Origin: a virus
DNA: 36,355 nt
Strand: one strand, 5' to 3'
IMG/VR virus record: IMGVR_UViG_3300031630_000011
Coordinates: 1-36,355 of that record
Each line of letters begins with the position of its first letter. The stretch's first letter is position 1. Positions 10,101-16,872 of this stretch are shown in pieces. The translations under genes and the position numbers were made by a program. A model generated the notes under the pieces. That model saw only the letters and a list, made by a program, of their open reading frames with translations. It had not been told where the DNA came from and made no database searches.

Positions 10101-10862
10101 TCAGAACCTTATAAAAAATTAAGTTCTGTTGTTAAAGAATTAGTAGCATTCAAAGATATAGACAGTACGAAAATTAAAAATGATTTACAAAATTTAGTTG
10201 CAGGTTTTACAACAGTAGGTGAAACATCAGATGCTAATACTTTATTTAATGCTACGAAACTTGCAATCGCAGTAGGTGACACATACGCTAAAATGAGCAA
10301 CGCCATTCCTGCAATAGCAAATGCTAAAATGGATTCTGAAACAGGTGACATATTCTCTAATTTATTATTTGGTAGAGTTGACGCAGGAGATGCATCTGTT
10401 GGTTATTATAATCAAATGAAAATGCAACATGCATTAGCAGCTACTTATGGAAAGGCTGGAGAAAACTTCCCTAAAATTCAAGGAGCTATTAATTCATTGG
10501 ATCTTACTAAATTAACAGAGAGTAGAAAGATGTTTGAAGCATTAGCAGTTCTATCTGAAGGCGGTTCTCCAGGAGATATTCTATCAGCAATGGGTGAATC
10601 ATTAGAATCAGCAATGCAACGATTAGCAGACATGTTACAAGAATTTAAAGGCAGTGTAGAAGAAGGTAATACATCTAGTAATTCAGCATTCGAAGGTATT
10701 AAAGATGCAGTATCATCAGTTGGTGCAGCAATGAATCCACTCAAAGATAAAAACACAGCTGCCGCAGAACCTGCTAAAATGCCATCAAAAATGACAGTGA
10801 CGTTAGATCAATCATCAATAGATGCTCTAAAAGAAAATGGCTTTGGTGGTGGAAATTCATAA
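7176..10862 (+). CDS. Tail tape measure protein
   Basis: This 1228-residue protein sets tail length and lies inside the tube. Residues about 100-500 are a series of hydrophobic, Gly/Ala-rich helices (VGWSILKFAGL, GMMGAII and similar), as in other tape measures. Residues about 650-1000 hold repeats with a MANLxFP plus D-x-D/E-GKPTKY pattern. The C-terminus is helical. The start is TTG at 7176; an in-frame ATG exists at 7221 and would shorten it by 15 residues. It is far longer than T4 gp29 (590), which predicts a longer tail if the usual length rule holds. Confidence 0.87.
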   Translation: MAALIPPFLASAFERMGSGNKFLEQITVNTQKTATSVSVGGDLYKKIDELVKALKGGKASGGSSKLSIKEALVLRITSGALEPIGLGLGIIVDSLNRAPDGEELKIKMEALTNGLLSLGDVGWSILKFAGLMILALPLLILAGLAMIVTVPLIKLMVDGLMWATKKLTKKGLKNIAALGDVGKALMILSVSLVLVALLAPYALKGLLVAGAILLGFGLMLMVLDKMGLDPKGIKKLGNALKSLALGLLGLSLTLVLIGFIGSYVLAGLGTAVMVVLTIGAMFWLLDKMQVDKSMKKTGLALIFAAGAILSVSIALVLSHLILGSIGFEEVAKVMLIVAGIAVVFGVIGLAGKQIRKGAKALIFAAGAIVALSVAIWIMQMVLGNMTGDDVLTSYKVLAVIAGIGIVMAVAGLAHKQIKKGAIAMGFAAISLIAIGIGVAVMGWAVKDLEWKHIGMMGAIIGGLAVAFGVAGIGPIPLAIVLGSAAMAVAGLALLPIGLGVSVFGAAIKDLTWEHVGMMGAIVVGVGLAMAGAGLASPFIIAGSAAMAIAGGALFAIGKGITPLASINFKKLFTGTGLFAPSGQETEGFMGIGGGRPKTYLEVMIESMRDSFALNPFTIPLVIAGSAAMILVGKALNSIAIGLVEFQKLSEGIDTNVLAVNVMFMTSILSETFARIGNKHKGGFLFGSNPVADGIKAVMGMGAALTNIAVGMQNMANLRFPVEYDKDGKPTKYESMDSDAPVRVAANAAMITRVLAKVFGDIGTEFPGGKKSLWESVFGGGTPSPVADGISAVMGMGGALTGVALGFQAMANLNFPIAWDKEGKPTKYAKISNLSANAQRVADNTKLIVTALSGTFAEIGAGKTSKWWQGSTSFEKGTKVVNALGLPLKNLAEGVQNMADMKFADGYDADGKATGWTSLSDMKPGALKKKIGTNTQLLIEALTDTFTAIGGGKSKTSSWWQGTTAFEKGIEVISLISEPYKKLSSVVKELVAFKDIDSTKIKNDLQNLVAGFTTVGETSDANTLFNATKLAIAVGDTYAKMSNAIPAIANAKMDSETGDIFSNLLFGRVDAGDASVGYYNQMKMQHALAATYGKAGENFPKIQGAINSLDLTKLTESRKMFEALAVLSEGGSPGDILSAMGESLESAMQRLADMLQEFKGSVEEGNTSSNSAFEGIKDAVSSVGAAMNPLKDKNTAAAEPAKMPSKMTVTLDQSSIDALKENGFGGGNS
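9138..10160 (+). repeat. Three to four internal repeats in tape measure gene
   Basis: Units of about 100-115 codons share a VADGIxAVMGMG-like helix, a (Q)NMANLxFP segment, a D-x-D/E-GK loop and a following helix with FxxIG. The last two units also share WWQG(S/T)T(S/A)FEKG. Units differ in bases, so they are old duplications. Confidence 0.7.
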
Positions 10863-10911
10863 ACTTGAAACAAAATAAGATGTTATTGTATAATGTTTAA
10901 ATACACAACAT

Positions 10912-11169
10912 ATGATAACATCAACTACATCTCAATATGATAGCTCTACTCTTACGTCAGCATCATACAGCTACAAACACAAAACTTTAATGGTTCATTT
11001 CAACCATGCTTCATATCTTTATAAAGAAGTAGAAGCCGTTGATTTTGAAAAATTCAATTCAGCTGATTCTCAGGGTAAAGCCCTTAACGAATTTATCAAA
11101 GGTAAATACGAGTTTGATAAAGTAAATGACGATATTTTAGAATTAGTAACAGAACCAAAAACAATATAA
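10912..11169 (+). CDS. KTSC domain protein
   Basis: This 85-residue protein matches the KTSC domain: a tyrosine-led strand (SYKHKTLMVHF), YLYKEV, then a DFEKFNSADSQGKALNEFI helix and a final KYEF strand. KTSC proteins are common in phages; the domain function is not established. It lies after the tape measure gene and 1 base before the next gene, so probably belongs to the late unit. Confidence 0.8.
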   Translation: MITSTTSQYDSSTLTSASYSYKHKTLMVHFNHASYLYKEVEAVDFEKFNSADSQGKALNEFIKGKYEFDKVNDDILELVTEPKTI

Positions 11170-11170
11170 C

Positions 11171-11494
11171 ATGGAACAATTAGCAGCATTCGCATTAGGA
11201 TCATTAGTAGTATTAGTAACATATGCCGTAGTATATGTAATTAGATCAATTATGAAAATTAAAGCATTAACTAACGAACTTGATCTATTCAAATTAGATT
11301 TCGAAGACGTACATATCGAATTATTAGATCGTACTCATGCTCTTGATATTAGAATTGATCAAGAAATTGACAGAGTAGATGATATTGATGATAAGCAACG
11401 AGATCTATTAAGTGAAGCAGTAGATCAGATAACAATGCACTTTGAAAATGTAGAAGAACAAATTAATTTATGTAAATCTAAAAAGAAGAAATAA
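11171..11494 (+). CDS. Small membrane-anchored coiled-coil protein
   Basis: This 107-residue protein has one N-terminal membrane helix (about residues 3-27) followed by a long acidic helical region with heptad-like spacing (about 30-98) and a Lys-rich end. It could be an inner membrane anchor or a virion or lysis accessory factor. I do not recognise a family. It overlaps nothing and is followed by a terminator. Confidence 0.7.
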   Translation: MEQLAAFALGSLVVLVTYAVVYVIRSIMKIKALTNELDLFKLDFEDVHIELLDRTHALDIRIDQEIDRVDDIDDKQRDLLSEAVDQITMHFENVEEQINLCKSKKKK

Positions 11495-11518
11495 AGACAT
11501 CCCTGAAAAAGAAGAATT

Positions 11519-11548
11519 AAGCACCTAATAAATACGGTGCTTTTTTTT
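11519..11548 (+). terminator. Terminator ending the virion module
   Basis: AAGCACC (11519-11525) pairs with GGTGCTT (11536-11542) and runs into eight T. It ends the tail gene block. Confidence 0.8.
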
Positions 11549-11594
11549 GAAACAAAGTGAAACCAAGTTTGTATAATAACTAAATTAACAAATC

Positions 11595-11927
11595 ATGAAC
11601 AGAGAATCAATCATAGAAAGGCTATTAGATCAAGGTCACATAACAATTAAATGGGCTGATATCATTCTTAATAAGAAAGAGAGATGTATCGATAGAATTA
11701 CAGAACTACATGAAGACGGTAATATAAATACAAATGAAGCTGTATTATTACTTAATGAGAATGTAATAGTTCCAATAATCACAATGCCAGATTTCTCATA
11801 TCCACCACCAAACATGCCTTATATTCCATTTCCGCCAGGAACAGGAAATCCACCAAACATATGGTGTCAAACGACAACTGATGGTAGTGTACCACCGTAT
11901 AATTATCCAATTAATGAAAAAGAGTAA
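11595..11927 (+). CDS. Unknown protein with proline-rich C-terminus
   Basis: The 110-residue protein has a helical first half (residues 1-60, two short helices with INTNEA between them) and a second half rich in Pro, Tyr and Asn (PPPNMPYIPFPPG). No family is recognised. A likely promoter lies upstream (TATAAT-like at about 11571). The next small gene overlaps its end by 14 bases. Confidence 0.6.
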   Translation: MNRESIIERLLDQGHITIKWADIILNKKERCIDRITELHEDGNINTNEAVLLLNENVIVPIITMPDFSYPPPNMPYIPFPPGTGNPPNIWCQTTTDGSVPPYNYPINEKE

Positions 11928-12060
11928 AGATTCACGTGAAGATTATGATCCAGGAGATCGTAAACGTAAACTTCATCTAAAAAAGAAGAAGCAACGATTA
12001 GACGATATCTATTTTAAAATTAATAGACTAGATGATCTTAACGAATTTGAAGATGAGTAA
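11914..12060 (+). CDS. Small charged protein (48 aa)
   Basis: ATG at 11914 overlaps the previous gene and the frame runs to TAA at 12058-12060. The protein is basic in the first half (RKRKLHLKKKKQR) and acidic at the end. The next gene starts inside its last codons, a pattern of translational coupling seen across this block. Function is unknown. Confidence 0.5.
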   Translation: MKKSKDSREDYDPGDRKRKLHLKKKKQRLDDIYFKINRLDDLNEFEDE

Positions 12061-12274
12061 TATGAAAGAAAACGATTTTATTTACAAGTATATTGAAAGC
12101 ATTTTAGATGTACCAGGTGACATAGGTTCTGGTATCAATGGTTGTATACCAAAGACTGTATATAATAGAGCATGTAAGATCTTAGAAGCTAATGGAGCAC
12201 CAAGACCACGTATAGTTCATGTAATAGAAGATCCAGAAGTAGAAACTACATATATCGTAGAAAATGGCGGATGA
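12053..12274 (+). CDS. Small unknown protein (73 aa)
   Basis: The frame is open upstream to 12032, but ATG at 12053 overlapping the previous stop is the better start by context; ATG at 12062 is also possible. The middle has GSGINGCIPKTVYNRACKILEANG, broken here as a short helix with Gly turns. No family is recognised. Confidence 0.6.
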   Translation: MSNMKENDFIYKYIESILDVPGDIGSGINGCIPKTVYNRACKILEANGAPRPRIVHVIEDPEVETTYIVENGG

Positions 12275-12401
12275 TATGATCTTTTGGGATGAAATGTGGA
12301 ATCAGTCATCACCAGATAAAAAAATACCCAAACCGGAATGTTGCGGAGATTGGGATGAATTAGGAATTTGTAATTGTAAAAAACATGAAGATAAAAACTA
12401 A
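12264..12401 (+). CDS. Small cysteine-containing protein (45 aa)
   Basis: ATG at 12264 overlaps the previous gene by 11 bases and the frame ends with TAA at 12399-12401. It has four Cys near the C-terminus (ECCGDWDELGICNCKKH), which may bind a zinc ion. Trp and Asp are frequent at the start. Function is unknown. Confidence 0.55.
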   Translation: MADDMIFWDEMWNQSSPDKKIPKPECCGDWDELGICNCKKHEDKN

Positions 12402-12606
12402 AAACACAAAGTGGAATTTTAACTTTTCACTACCAACTATTTTATTTGCACTACCAACCGCAGTAATAGGACATCACATACATGGAAGTATTTTCTGGTC
12501 AATAATGGACTTTATATTTTGGCCATTTGTTTGGATCAAATGGTTCATATATCATGAAGTATCAATTAGTATAATTAAAGAAACTTTTAGTTGGTTCTTT
12601 GTATAA
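12385..12606 (+). CDS. Small membrane protein (73 aa)
   Basis: It starts inside the previous gene. Two hydrophobic stretches (about residues 14-30 and 34-54), rich in Trp, Phe and Ile, predict a small inner membrane protein. No family is recognised. Confidence 0.6.
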   Translation: MKIKTKNTKWNFNFSLPTILFALPTAVIGHHIHGSIFWSIMDFIFWPFVWIKWFIYHEVSISIIKETFSWFFV

Positions 12607-12612
12607 GACTAT

Positions 12613-12822
12613 ATGCAACTAACGTACACTATATTAAACGAAGAATATTTAAATTGGTCATCTGAAAATGGTGACGGAAGAAATTCAACTGATTTGAGGT
12701 TTGGACAATACTTATGGTCAGTATACAATAACATGTCATCATTTGTTGATGTGTTTCATTTTGAATCATGCGAAAGAACATATTCATCTTTACTAAAAGA
12801 CCTTTATAAACTAGAACAATAA
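12613..12822 (+). CDS. Small unknown protein (69 aa)
   Basis: The protein is mostly helical with many aromatic residues (YLNWS, FGQYLWSVYNN). Its last base is the first base of the next gene's ATG (TAATG overlap), so the pair is likely coupled. No family is recognised. Confidence 0.55.
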   Translation: MQLTYTILNEEYLNWSSENGDGRNSTDLRFGQYLWSVYNNMSSFVDVFHFESCERTYSSLLKDLYKLEQ

Positions 12823-13154
12823 TGGGATTACTACAAAAAGTATCTTGGAAAACAAGAAAATGGAATTTACAAATAAATCTATTAGACATTTATTTGCACG
12901 ATGGCGATGGGTGCTGGGGATTTAATCTTCTACAAATTAGAAAGAATTATATTGTTAGTTGCTTATTAGCATTTGAATGTAGATTACCAAACGGAACAAA
13001 CGTTAAGAGATTTACTGTAGATAATTTTGACATATTATTCTTAGGAAAACCTAGTAGAACATGGATGGAGAACATGAACGAATCTGAATTATGGGGATAT
13101 AAGAAAACAAAAAGCGAAACAATACTATATAAAATCTTACATTTTATATTTTAA
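12822..13154 (+). CDS. Unknown protein (110 aa)
   Basis: It has a Trp/Lys-rich start (WKTRKWNLQI), a beta-strand-like core (DIYLHDGDGCWGFNLLQI, FECRLPNG) and a hydrophobic end. It may be a small beta domain. No family is recognised. It is the last gene of the small-gene block before the kinase. Confidence 0.55.
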   Translation: MGLLQKVSWKTRKWNLQINLLDIYLHDGDGCWGFNLLQIRKNYIVSCLLAFECRLPNGTNVKRFTVDNFDILFLGKPSRTWMENMNESELWGYKKTKSETILYKILHFIF

Positions 13155-13188
13155 CTTAAACAATTATAAACTAGACCATATAAACAAT

Positions 13189-13662
13189 ATGAAATTAATA
13201 CTAGTAGGAAAAGCAGCATCTGGAAAAGATTATTTAAAGCAGAAATTAGAAAAGAAAGGATTTACGGTCGGCGTAAGTCATACTAGTAGAAAGGCAAGGC
13301 CTAACGAAGTAGATGGTACCGATTATCATTTTGTAACTAAAGAACAATTTAAAGCAAAAATAGAAGCAAATGATTTTATTGAGTATATGGAATTCAATGG
13401 TTGGTTTTATGGTCAAACTGAAACCGATTTCAATGAAGCTGACGTAATGATCATGAGTAAAGATGGTTTAGATATGTTACCTGAAGAATACAGAGCTCAA
13501 TGTGCAGTTATCTATTTAGATGTAGATAGAATGACTAGAATTGAAAGACTAAACTACAGAGCTGATGTAAACGATACGATACAAAGACGAATGCAAACTG
13601 ACGAAGCACAATTTAAAGATTTCGAAGACTTCGACATTAGAATAAAAAACGGAGATTTTTAA
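13189..13662 (+). CDS. Guanylate kinase-like nucleotide kinase
   Basis: It probably phosphorylates (d)GMP or a related monophosphate for phage DNA synthesis. The P-loop is GKAASGKD (residues 7-14). The GMP-binding region HTSRKARPNEVDGTDYHF (31-48) matches guanylate kinase closely, and GWFYGQ follows. At 157 residues it is shorter than cellular enzymes (about 200), with a reduced C-terminal part. Substrate specificity is inferred; T4 gp1 is a different dNMP kinase. Confidence 0.85.
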   Translation: MKLILVGKAASGKDYLKQKLEKKGFTVGVSHTSRKARPNEVDGTDYHFVTKEQFKAKIEANDFIEYMEFNGWFYGQTETDFNEADVMIMSKDGLDMLPEEYRAQCAVIYLDVDRMTRIERLNYRADVNDTIQRRMQTDEAQFKDFEDFDIRIKNGDF

Positions 13663-13699
13663 CAAAGATAAATAATAAACAATAACAAATAAATTAACT

Positions 13700-14212
13700 A
13701 TGAGTACAAAATTAACAAAACGCCAATCAGAATTAGCAGTAGAAATAGATGCTATGCAAACTGAAGCTTCAGAAAAAAGATTCGACATTAAATTTGATAA
13801 TGTAAAATCTATTAAAACTTTACAAGAACACCTTAACAAAGGATATACTTGGAAAACACAAAATGCTGCAGTAGTTGTATCATTATATGATCAATTCAAA
13901 TCACAAGCTAGAATGGTAACATCTGATGAAGATGCAATCGTTTCTTTAAGAGGACATGAATTGAATGCGCTTTATCAAGCATTACTTAATGTTGAAGGAA
14001 CAGGAATTGAGAGCGCACGTAGATTTATCACAATGTTAACACAAGTTGGTGAATCAGTAGGTATAGCAATGCAAGAATTAAGCACAATGAATACTAAGCT
14101 TAATGAATTACATACTGAATTATCAGAAGTTGATGCTAAGTTAGATGCTATGACGAAAGTTGAGACAGTATCACCTGAGTTAGAAACAGAAACAAATGAA
14201 TCGAGCAAATAA
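13700..14212 (+). CDS. Coiled-coil protein of unknown function (170 aa)
   Basis: The protein is acidic and helical with a clear coiled coil at about residues 125-155 (MNTKLNELHTELSEVDAKL). The centre holds VSLRGHELNALYQALLNVEG. The end overlaps the nuclease gene by 17 bases, so the two may work together. No family is recognised. Confidence 0.7.
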   Translation: MSTKLTKRQSELAVEIDAMQTEASEKRFDIKFDNVKSIKTLQEHLNKGYTWKTQNAAVVVSLYDQFKSQARMVTSDEDAIVSLRGHELNALYQALLNVEGTGIESARRFITMLTQVGESVGIAMQELSTMNTKLNELHTELSEVDAKLDAMTKVETVSPELETETNESSK

Positions 14213-14732
14213 GAGCCAAAAACGTATTGAGTTTCTTGATCTCATATCAGAGTCAATAACACACAATGACATATTTGGTACAATTGATTATAAACGCAAG
14301 AATGAGGATCAGATAAAGCAATTTATCTACCCTCATCTTGTCGAATCATTGACACAGTATGTAGTAGAAAACGATGGCAAAGAAAAACAGATCGCCAAAG
14401 AGTACGTTAAAAAGAATCTGAAATGGGAAGGTAATGTAAATACAACAGTACATCATATTTTATTTATGGGTACACAAAACCGACCTGATATGATTGTAGA
14501 AATGAATGGACTTAAGGTTGCCATTGAATTCAAAAGAGGACAATCAGGCAGCGATCTTAGATCTGGTGTTGGTCAATCTATGATATACTCTACACATTAT
14601 GATTTTGTTCTATATCTTTTCGTAGACAATTCAGATGATAGTAGAATTAAAAACGCTCAAGGTGGAGTAAATGAAACTGAATTCGTTTCTCTGTTATGGG
14701 ATCAATATAACATTAAATTTATAGTAGCATAA
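14196..14732 (+). CDS. PD-(D/E)XK nuclease-like protein
   Basis: The 178-residue protein has the layout of the restriction-endonuclease-like fold: RPDMIV (Asp98) in one strand, VAIEFKRG (Glu111 and Lys113) in the next, then a helix with GVGQSMIYS that fits the Gln motif of RecB/Mrr-type nucleases. All three active-site residues are present, so it is probably active on DNA. It may attack host DNA or process phage DNA. The target is unknown. Confidence 0.75.
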   Translation: MNRANKSQKRIEFLDLISESITHNDIFGTIDYKRKNEDQIKQFIYPHLVESLTQYVVENDGKEKQIAKEYVKKNLKWEGNVNTTVHHILFMGTQNRPDMIVEMNGLKVAIEFKRGQSGSDLRSGVGQSMIYSTHYDFVLYLFVDNSDDSRIKNAQGGVNETEFVSLLWDQYNIKFIVA

Positions 14733-14735
14733 TAT

Positions 14736-15251
14736 ATGAAAATATTTGTAACATCTAACATGCAATTGGGAAGACCATCTGCCATTAAAAAATATAAAAG
14801 ACCATATACAAATGTCGATGAAATGACAGATGATCTTATTTTAAAATGGAATACAGTTGTAAAACAAGAAGATACAGTATATCATCTTGGTAATTTTGCA
14901 CATGATCCAAAAACTACACAAGATTGCATTACAAGATTAAATGGTAATATCAAATTCATAGAAGGTGATTTCGATTCAGCAATTGCATTACTAGACGAAA
15001 AGAAAATGTTATCGCCTAGATGTTCAATTATTAATCGTGTAAATTTCATCAGTGATATCAATTGTGCATTTTCATATTGGCCTATGGCTGCTTGGCCCAA
15101 AAAGTCTAGTAAATCATGGTCTATTATAGGATATCCTGACAAAAAGCACAAATCAAATCCAAAGACAAGAATTATTAATGTTTCCACTGACTTATGGGGA
15201 AATGTTCCACAAGAACTCGAAAAACTAATAGGTATATTTTCTGATTTTTAA
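14736..15251 (+). CDS. Metallophosphoesterase-like protein with lost metal ligands
   Basis: Overall layout follows phage calcineurin-like phosphoesterases: a TSDxHFGH start, RPF..EEM, a WN..V..ED.VYHLGDF core, LNG, GNHD and a final VDxW segment. Here every ligand position differs: Asp to Asn8, His to Gln10, GH to GR13, GD to GN53, GNHD to GDFD (77-80), SHYP to SYWP (113-116) and GH to GY133. The fold is likely kept but hydrolysis is not. A binding or decoy role is possible. It lies 3 bases after the nuclease gene. Confidence 0.75.
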   Translation: MKIFVTSNMQLGRPSAIKKYKRPYTNVDEMTDDLILKWNTVVKQEDTVYHLGNFAHDPKTTQDCITRLNGNIKFIEGDFDSAIALLDEKKMLSPRCSIINRVNFISDINCAFSYWPMAAWPKKSSKSWSIIGYPDKKHKSNPKTRIINVSTDLWGNVPQELEKLIGIFSDF

Positions 15252-15269
15252 TATTAAACAAGTTACTCT

Positions 15270-15635
15270 ATGCAAATAAATTTAAACCCAGCCGAAGAAC
15301 AGGTAATCAAAGATGCACTAAGTTCATATTCTGAAGAGCTGGTAGGTCGTGGGGAGCAATACAACACAATCGTTAATATTCTTAATAAGATTAATCAGTC
15401 AGGTTTAGTGCAGCTCCAGAGGACTCCAAATGTGTTCCTGTACAAAGAATATTTGTTCTCTTTTAAAGAAGGTGGTTGGAATACAGTATGGGCTAAAACC
15501 AGACGAGGCGCTATAAAAACTGCAATCGAAAAGTTTGAAGATGTTGAAGATCTAAATCCACAAATAGATTCATTACAAATAGCAACCAAAGAATCTATGA
15601 TTTCGGCGAATTCTTTATTTCACGAATCACATTGA
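15270..15635 (+). CDS. Unknown protein (121 aa)
   Basis: This helical protein has an N-terminal NPAEEQVIKDALSSY helix and a central FLYKEYLFSFKEGGWNTVWA segment that looks like two strands. Its TGA stop overlaps the TTG start of the GIY-YIG gene (TTGA), indicating coupling. No family is recognised. Confidence 0.6.
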   Translation: MQINLNPAEEQVIKDALSSYSEELVGRGEQYNTIVNILNKINQSGLVQLQRTPNVFLYKEYLFSFKEGGWNTVWAKTRRGAIKTAIEKFEDVEDLNPQIDSLQIATKESMISANSLFHESH

Positions 15636-15889
15636 AAGATTGGTACGTCTATATAGTTAAATGTTCAGATGGTTCTTTATATACAGGAATCACAGTCGAC
15701 AAAATTCGTAGAGTAATAGAACATAACGAATCTAATAAAGGCGCAAAGTATACCAGATCAAGACGACCAGTAACTTTAGTATATTCTGAAACATTGTCAG
15801 ATAGATCAACCGCATCAAAACGAGAAAGCATTATCAAAAAACTAAATAGAACAAACAAATTAAAATTAATATCCTCCAATAATGAGTAA
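15632..15889 (+). CDS. GIY-YIG domain nuclease-like protein
   Basis: This 85-residue single-domain protein resembles bacterial YhbQ/UvrC-type GIY-YIG proteins. It has WYVYIVKCSDGSLYTGIT (the GIY and YIG strands as VYI and YTG), the catalytic Arg in KIRRVIEHN, the KYTRSRRPVTLVY segment and Glu in the SKRESIIKKL helix. The start is TTG at 15632, overlapping the previous stop. It likely cuts DNA with special structure; exact role unknown. Confidence 0.87.
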   Translation: MKDWYVYIVKCSDGSLYTGITVDKIRRVIEHNESNKGAKYTRSRRPVTLVYSETLSDRSTASKRESIIKKLNRTNKLKLISSNNE

Positions 15890-16055
15890 ATTTAAAATAG
15901 GCGACAAAGCCACAAAAGAAAAAGGATATAAATTTCCATGTACAATAGTATCTGTATTTAAAACGAAAGAAGGTAACGTTAGATTAGTTGCAGAAATGGA
16001 CGAATATGGATTATTACATATATTTAACGAAAACCAATTAACTTTAAACAATTAA
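15882..16055 (+). CDS. Small conserved phage protein, SH3-like barrel (57 aa)
   Basis: ATG at 15882 overlaps the GIY-YIG gene end by 8 bases and the frame ends at 16055. The pattern KIGDKATKEKGYKFPCTIVSVF followed by a VRLVAEM strand and LHIFNENQL is that of a small beta-barrel protein often found in phages. Function is unknown. Confidence 0.7.
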   Translation: MSKFKIGDKATKEKGYKFPCTIVSVFKTKEGNVRLVAEMDEYGLLHIFNENQLTLNN

Positions 16056-16058
16056 ATC

Positions 16059-16655
16059 ATGGCAACTAGCAACACAGTAAAAAAAGCAGTATTAGAATTT
16101 AAAATTCTGAAAAAGACAGTAGAAGATGCACTAATTATACCTTTTGAAAAAGAGATACTTGCATTAGTAAATAAGTTTGGTGAAAGTGGACAGAGCGGTG
16201 GTTCTGCGCCATACACAGCTCGCGCAATTTCAGATGCTGTTAAGAAATTATGTTTACAAGAACCTCTTTGTGATATCACATGTATTGATTCAGAATGGCG
16301 TGAAGTATCAGACCATGTCGGTACTAAAACATCAATGTACCAAAATAAAAGATTATCATCTATATTTAAAGACGGTAAAAATGGAGCTCCTTATTATTTA
16401 GATGCAATTATATTTAGAGGAGACAATGGCAGCACTTTCACAAGTAATTCTGTTAAATTAAAAGACGGAAGCGTACTTGCAAGTAGACAGTTTATTAAAT
16501 TACCTTTCAAACCTAAGACGTTTTTTGTAGATGTTATTGAAACAGAATGGGCAGATCAAGAAGAAACCGTTGAGAAACCAGGAGGTGGCTGGTGGACCTC
16601 AGTTATTAAAGACGAAAGTCAATTAGAAGAGGTATTTGATTACTACCAAAGATAA
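16059..16655 (+). CDS. Conserved phage protein of unknown function (198 aa)
   Basis: A helical N-terminus (residues 1-45) leads to a beta-rich domain with LCLQEPLCDITCIDSEW, YQNKRLSSIFKDG, YYLDAIIFRG and ASRQFIKLPFKPKTFFVDV. This pattern is familiar from T4-like phages as a hypothetical protein. It follows the small barrel protein by 3 bases and ends just before a structured RNA. Confidence 0.7.
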   Translation: MATSNTVKKAVLEFKILKKTVEDALIIPFEKEILALVNKFGESGQSGGSAPYTARAISDAVKKLCLQEPLCDITCIDSEWREVSDHVGTKTSMYQNKRLSSIFKDGKNGAPYYLDAIIFRGDNGSTFTSNSVKLKDGSVLASRQFIKLPFKPKTFFVDVIETEWADQEETVEKPGGGWWTSVIKDESQLEEVFDYYQR

Positions 16656-16671
16656 AGAATATTTAAATTAG

Positions 16672-16778
16672 TATTGCCTTGCGAGAGCTATAGTGAAAAA
16701 GAGTAATATGATAAGCAGAACCAAACATTATCATAGAAGTACCAACCATAGAGTTTGGGTGCCGGTTGGAAGGCAATA
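16672..16778 (+). ncRNA. Structured RNA: three-way junction with kissing loops
   Basis: Three stems fit one fold. P1 is TATTGCCTT (16672-16680) with AAGGCAATA (16770-16778), 9 bp. P2 is TATGATAA (16707-16714) with TTATCATA (16728-16735). P3 is CCAACC (16742-16747) with GGTTGG (16764-16769), stacked directly on P1. The P2 loop CCAAAC (16721-16726) is complementary to GTTTGG (16753-16758) in the P3 loop. It resembles the layout of a riboswitch or ribozyme but no known family is recognised. It lies before the RNA ligase 1 promoter. Confidence 0.6.
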
Positions 16779-16794
16779 TTAGTTTATTATAAAA

Positions 16795-16860
16795 GTTTTT
16801 TGAAAATAAGTACTCAAAAGTTTTTTTATGTCAATATAAATGTTTATATTAGCATTATAC
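16795..16860 (+). promoter_or_regulatory. Promoter of RNA ligase 1 gene
   Basis: A GTTTTTTGAAAATAAGT upstream box, GTTTTTTTATGTCAA and core TATATTAGCA (16845-16854) match nine other promoters in the window. The core fits the Bacteroidota TAnnTTTG type. It overlaps the in-frame ATG at 16840, which argues for the later gene start at 16873. Confidence 0.7.
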
Positions 16861-16872
16861 TTAAAAATACAT

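Noticed and set aside
12053-15635. Recoding of TGA as a sense codon
   Set aside because: TGA at 12272 and 15633 is followed by short frames and overlapping starts of the next genes, as expected for true stops.
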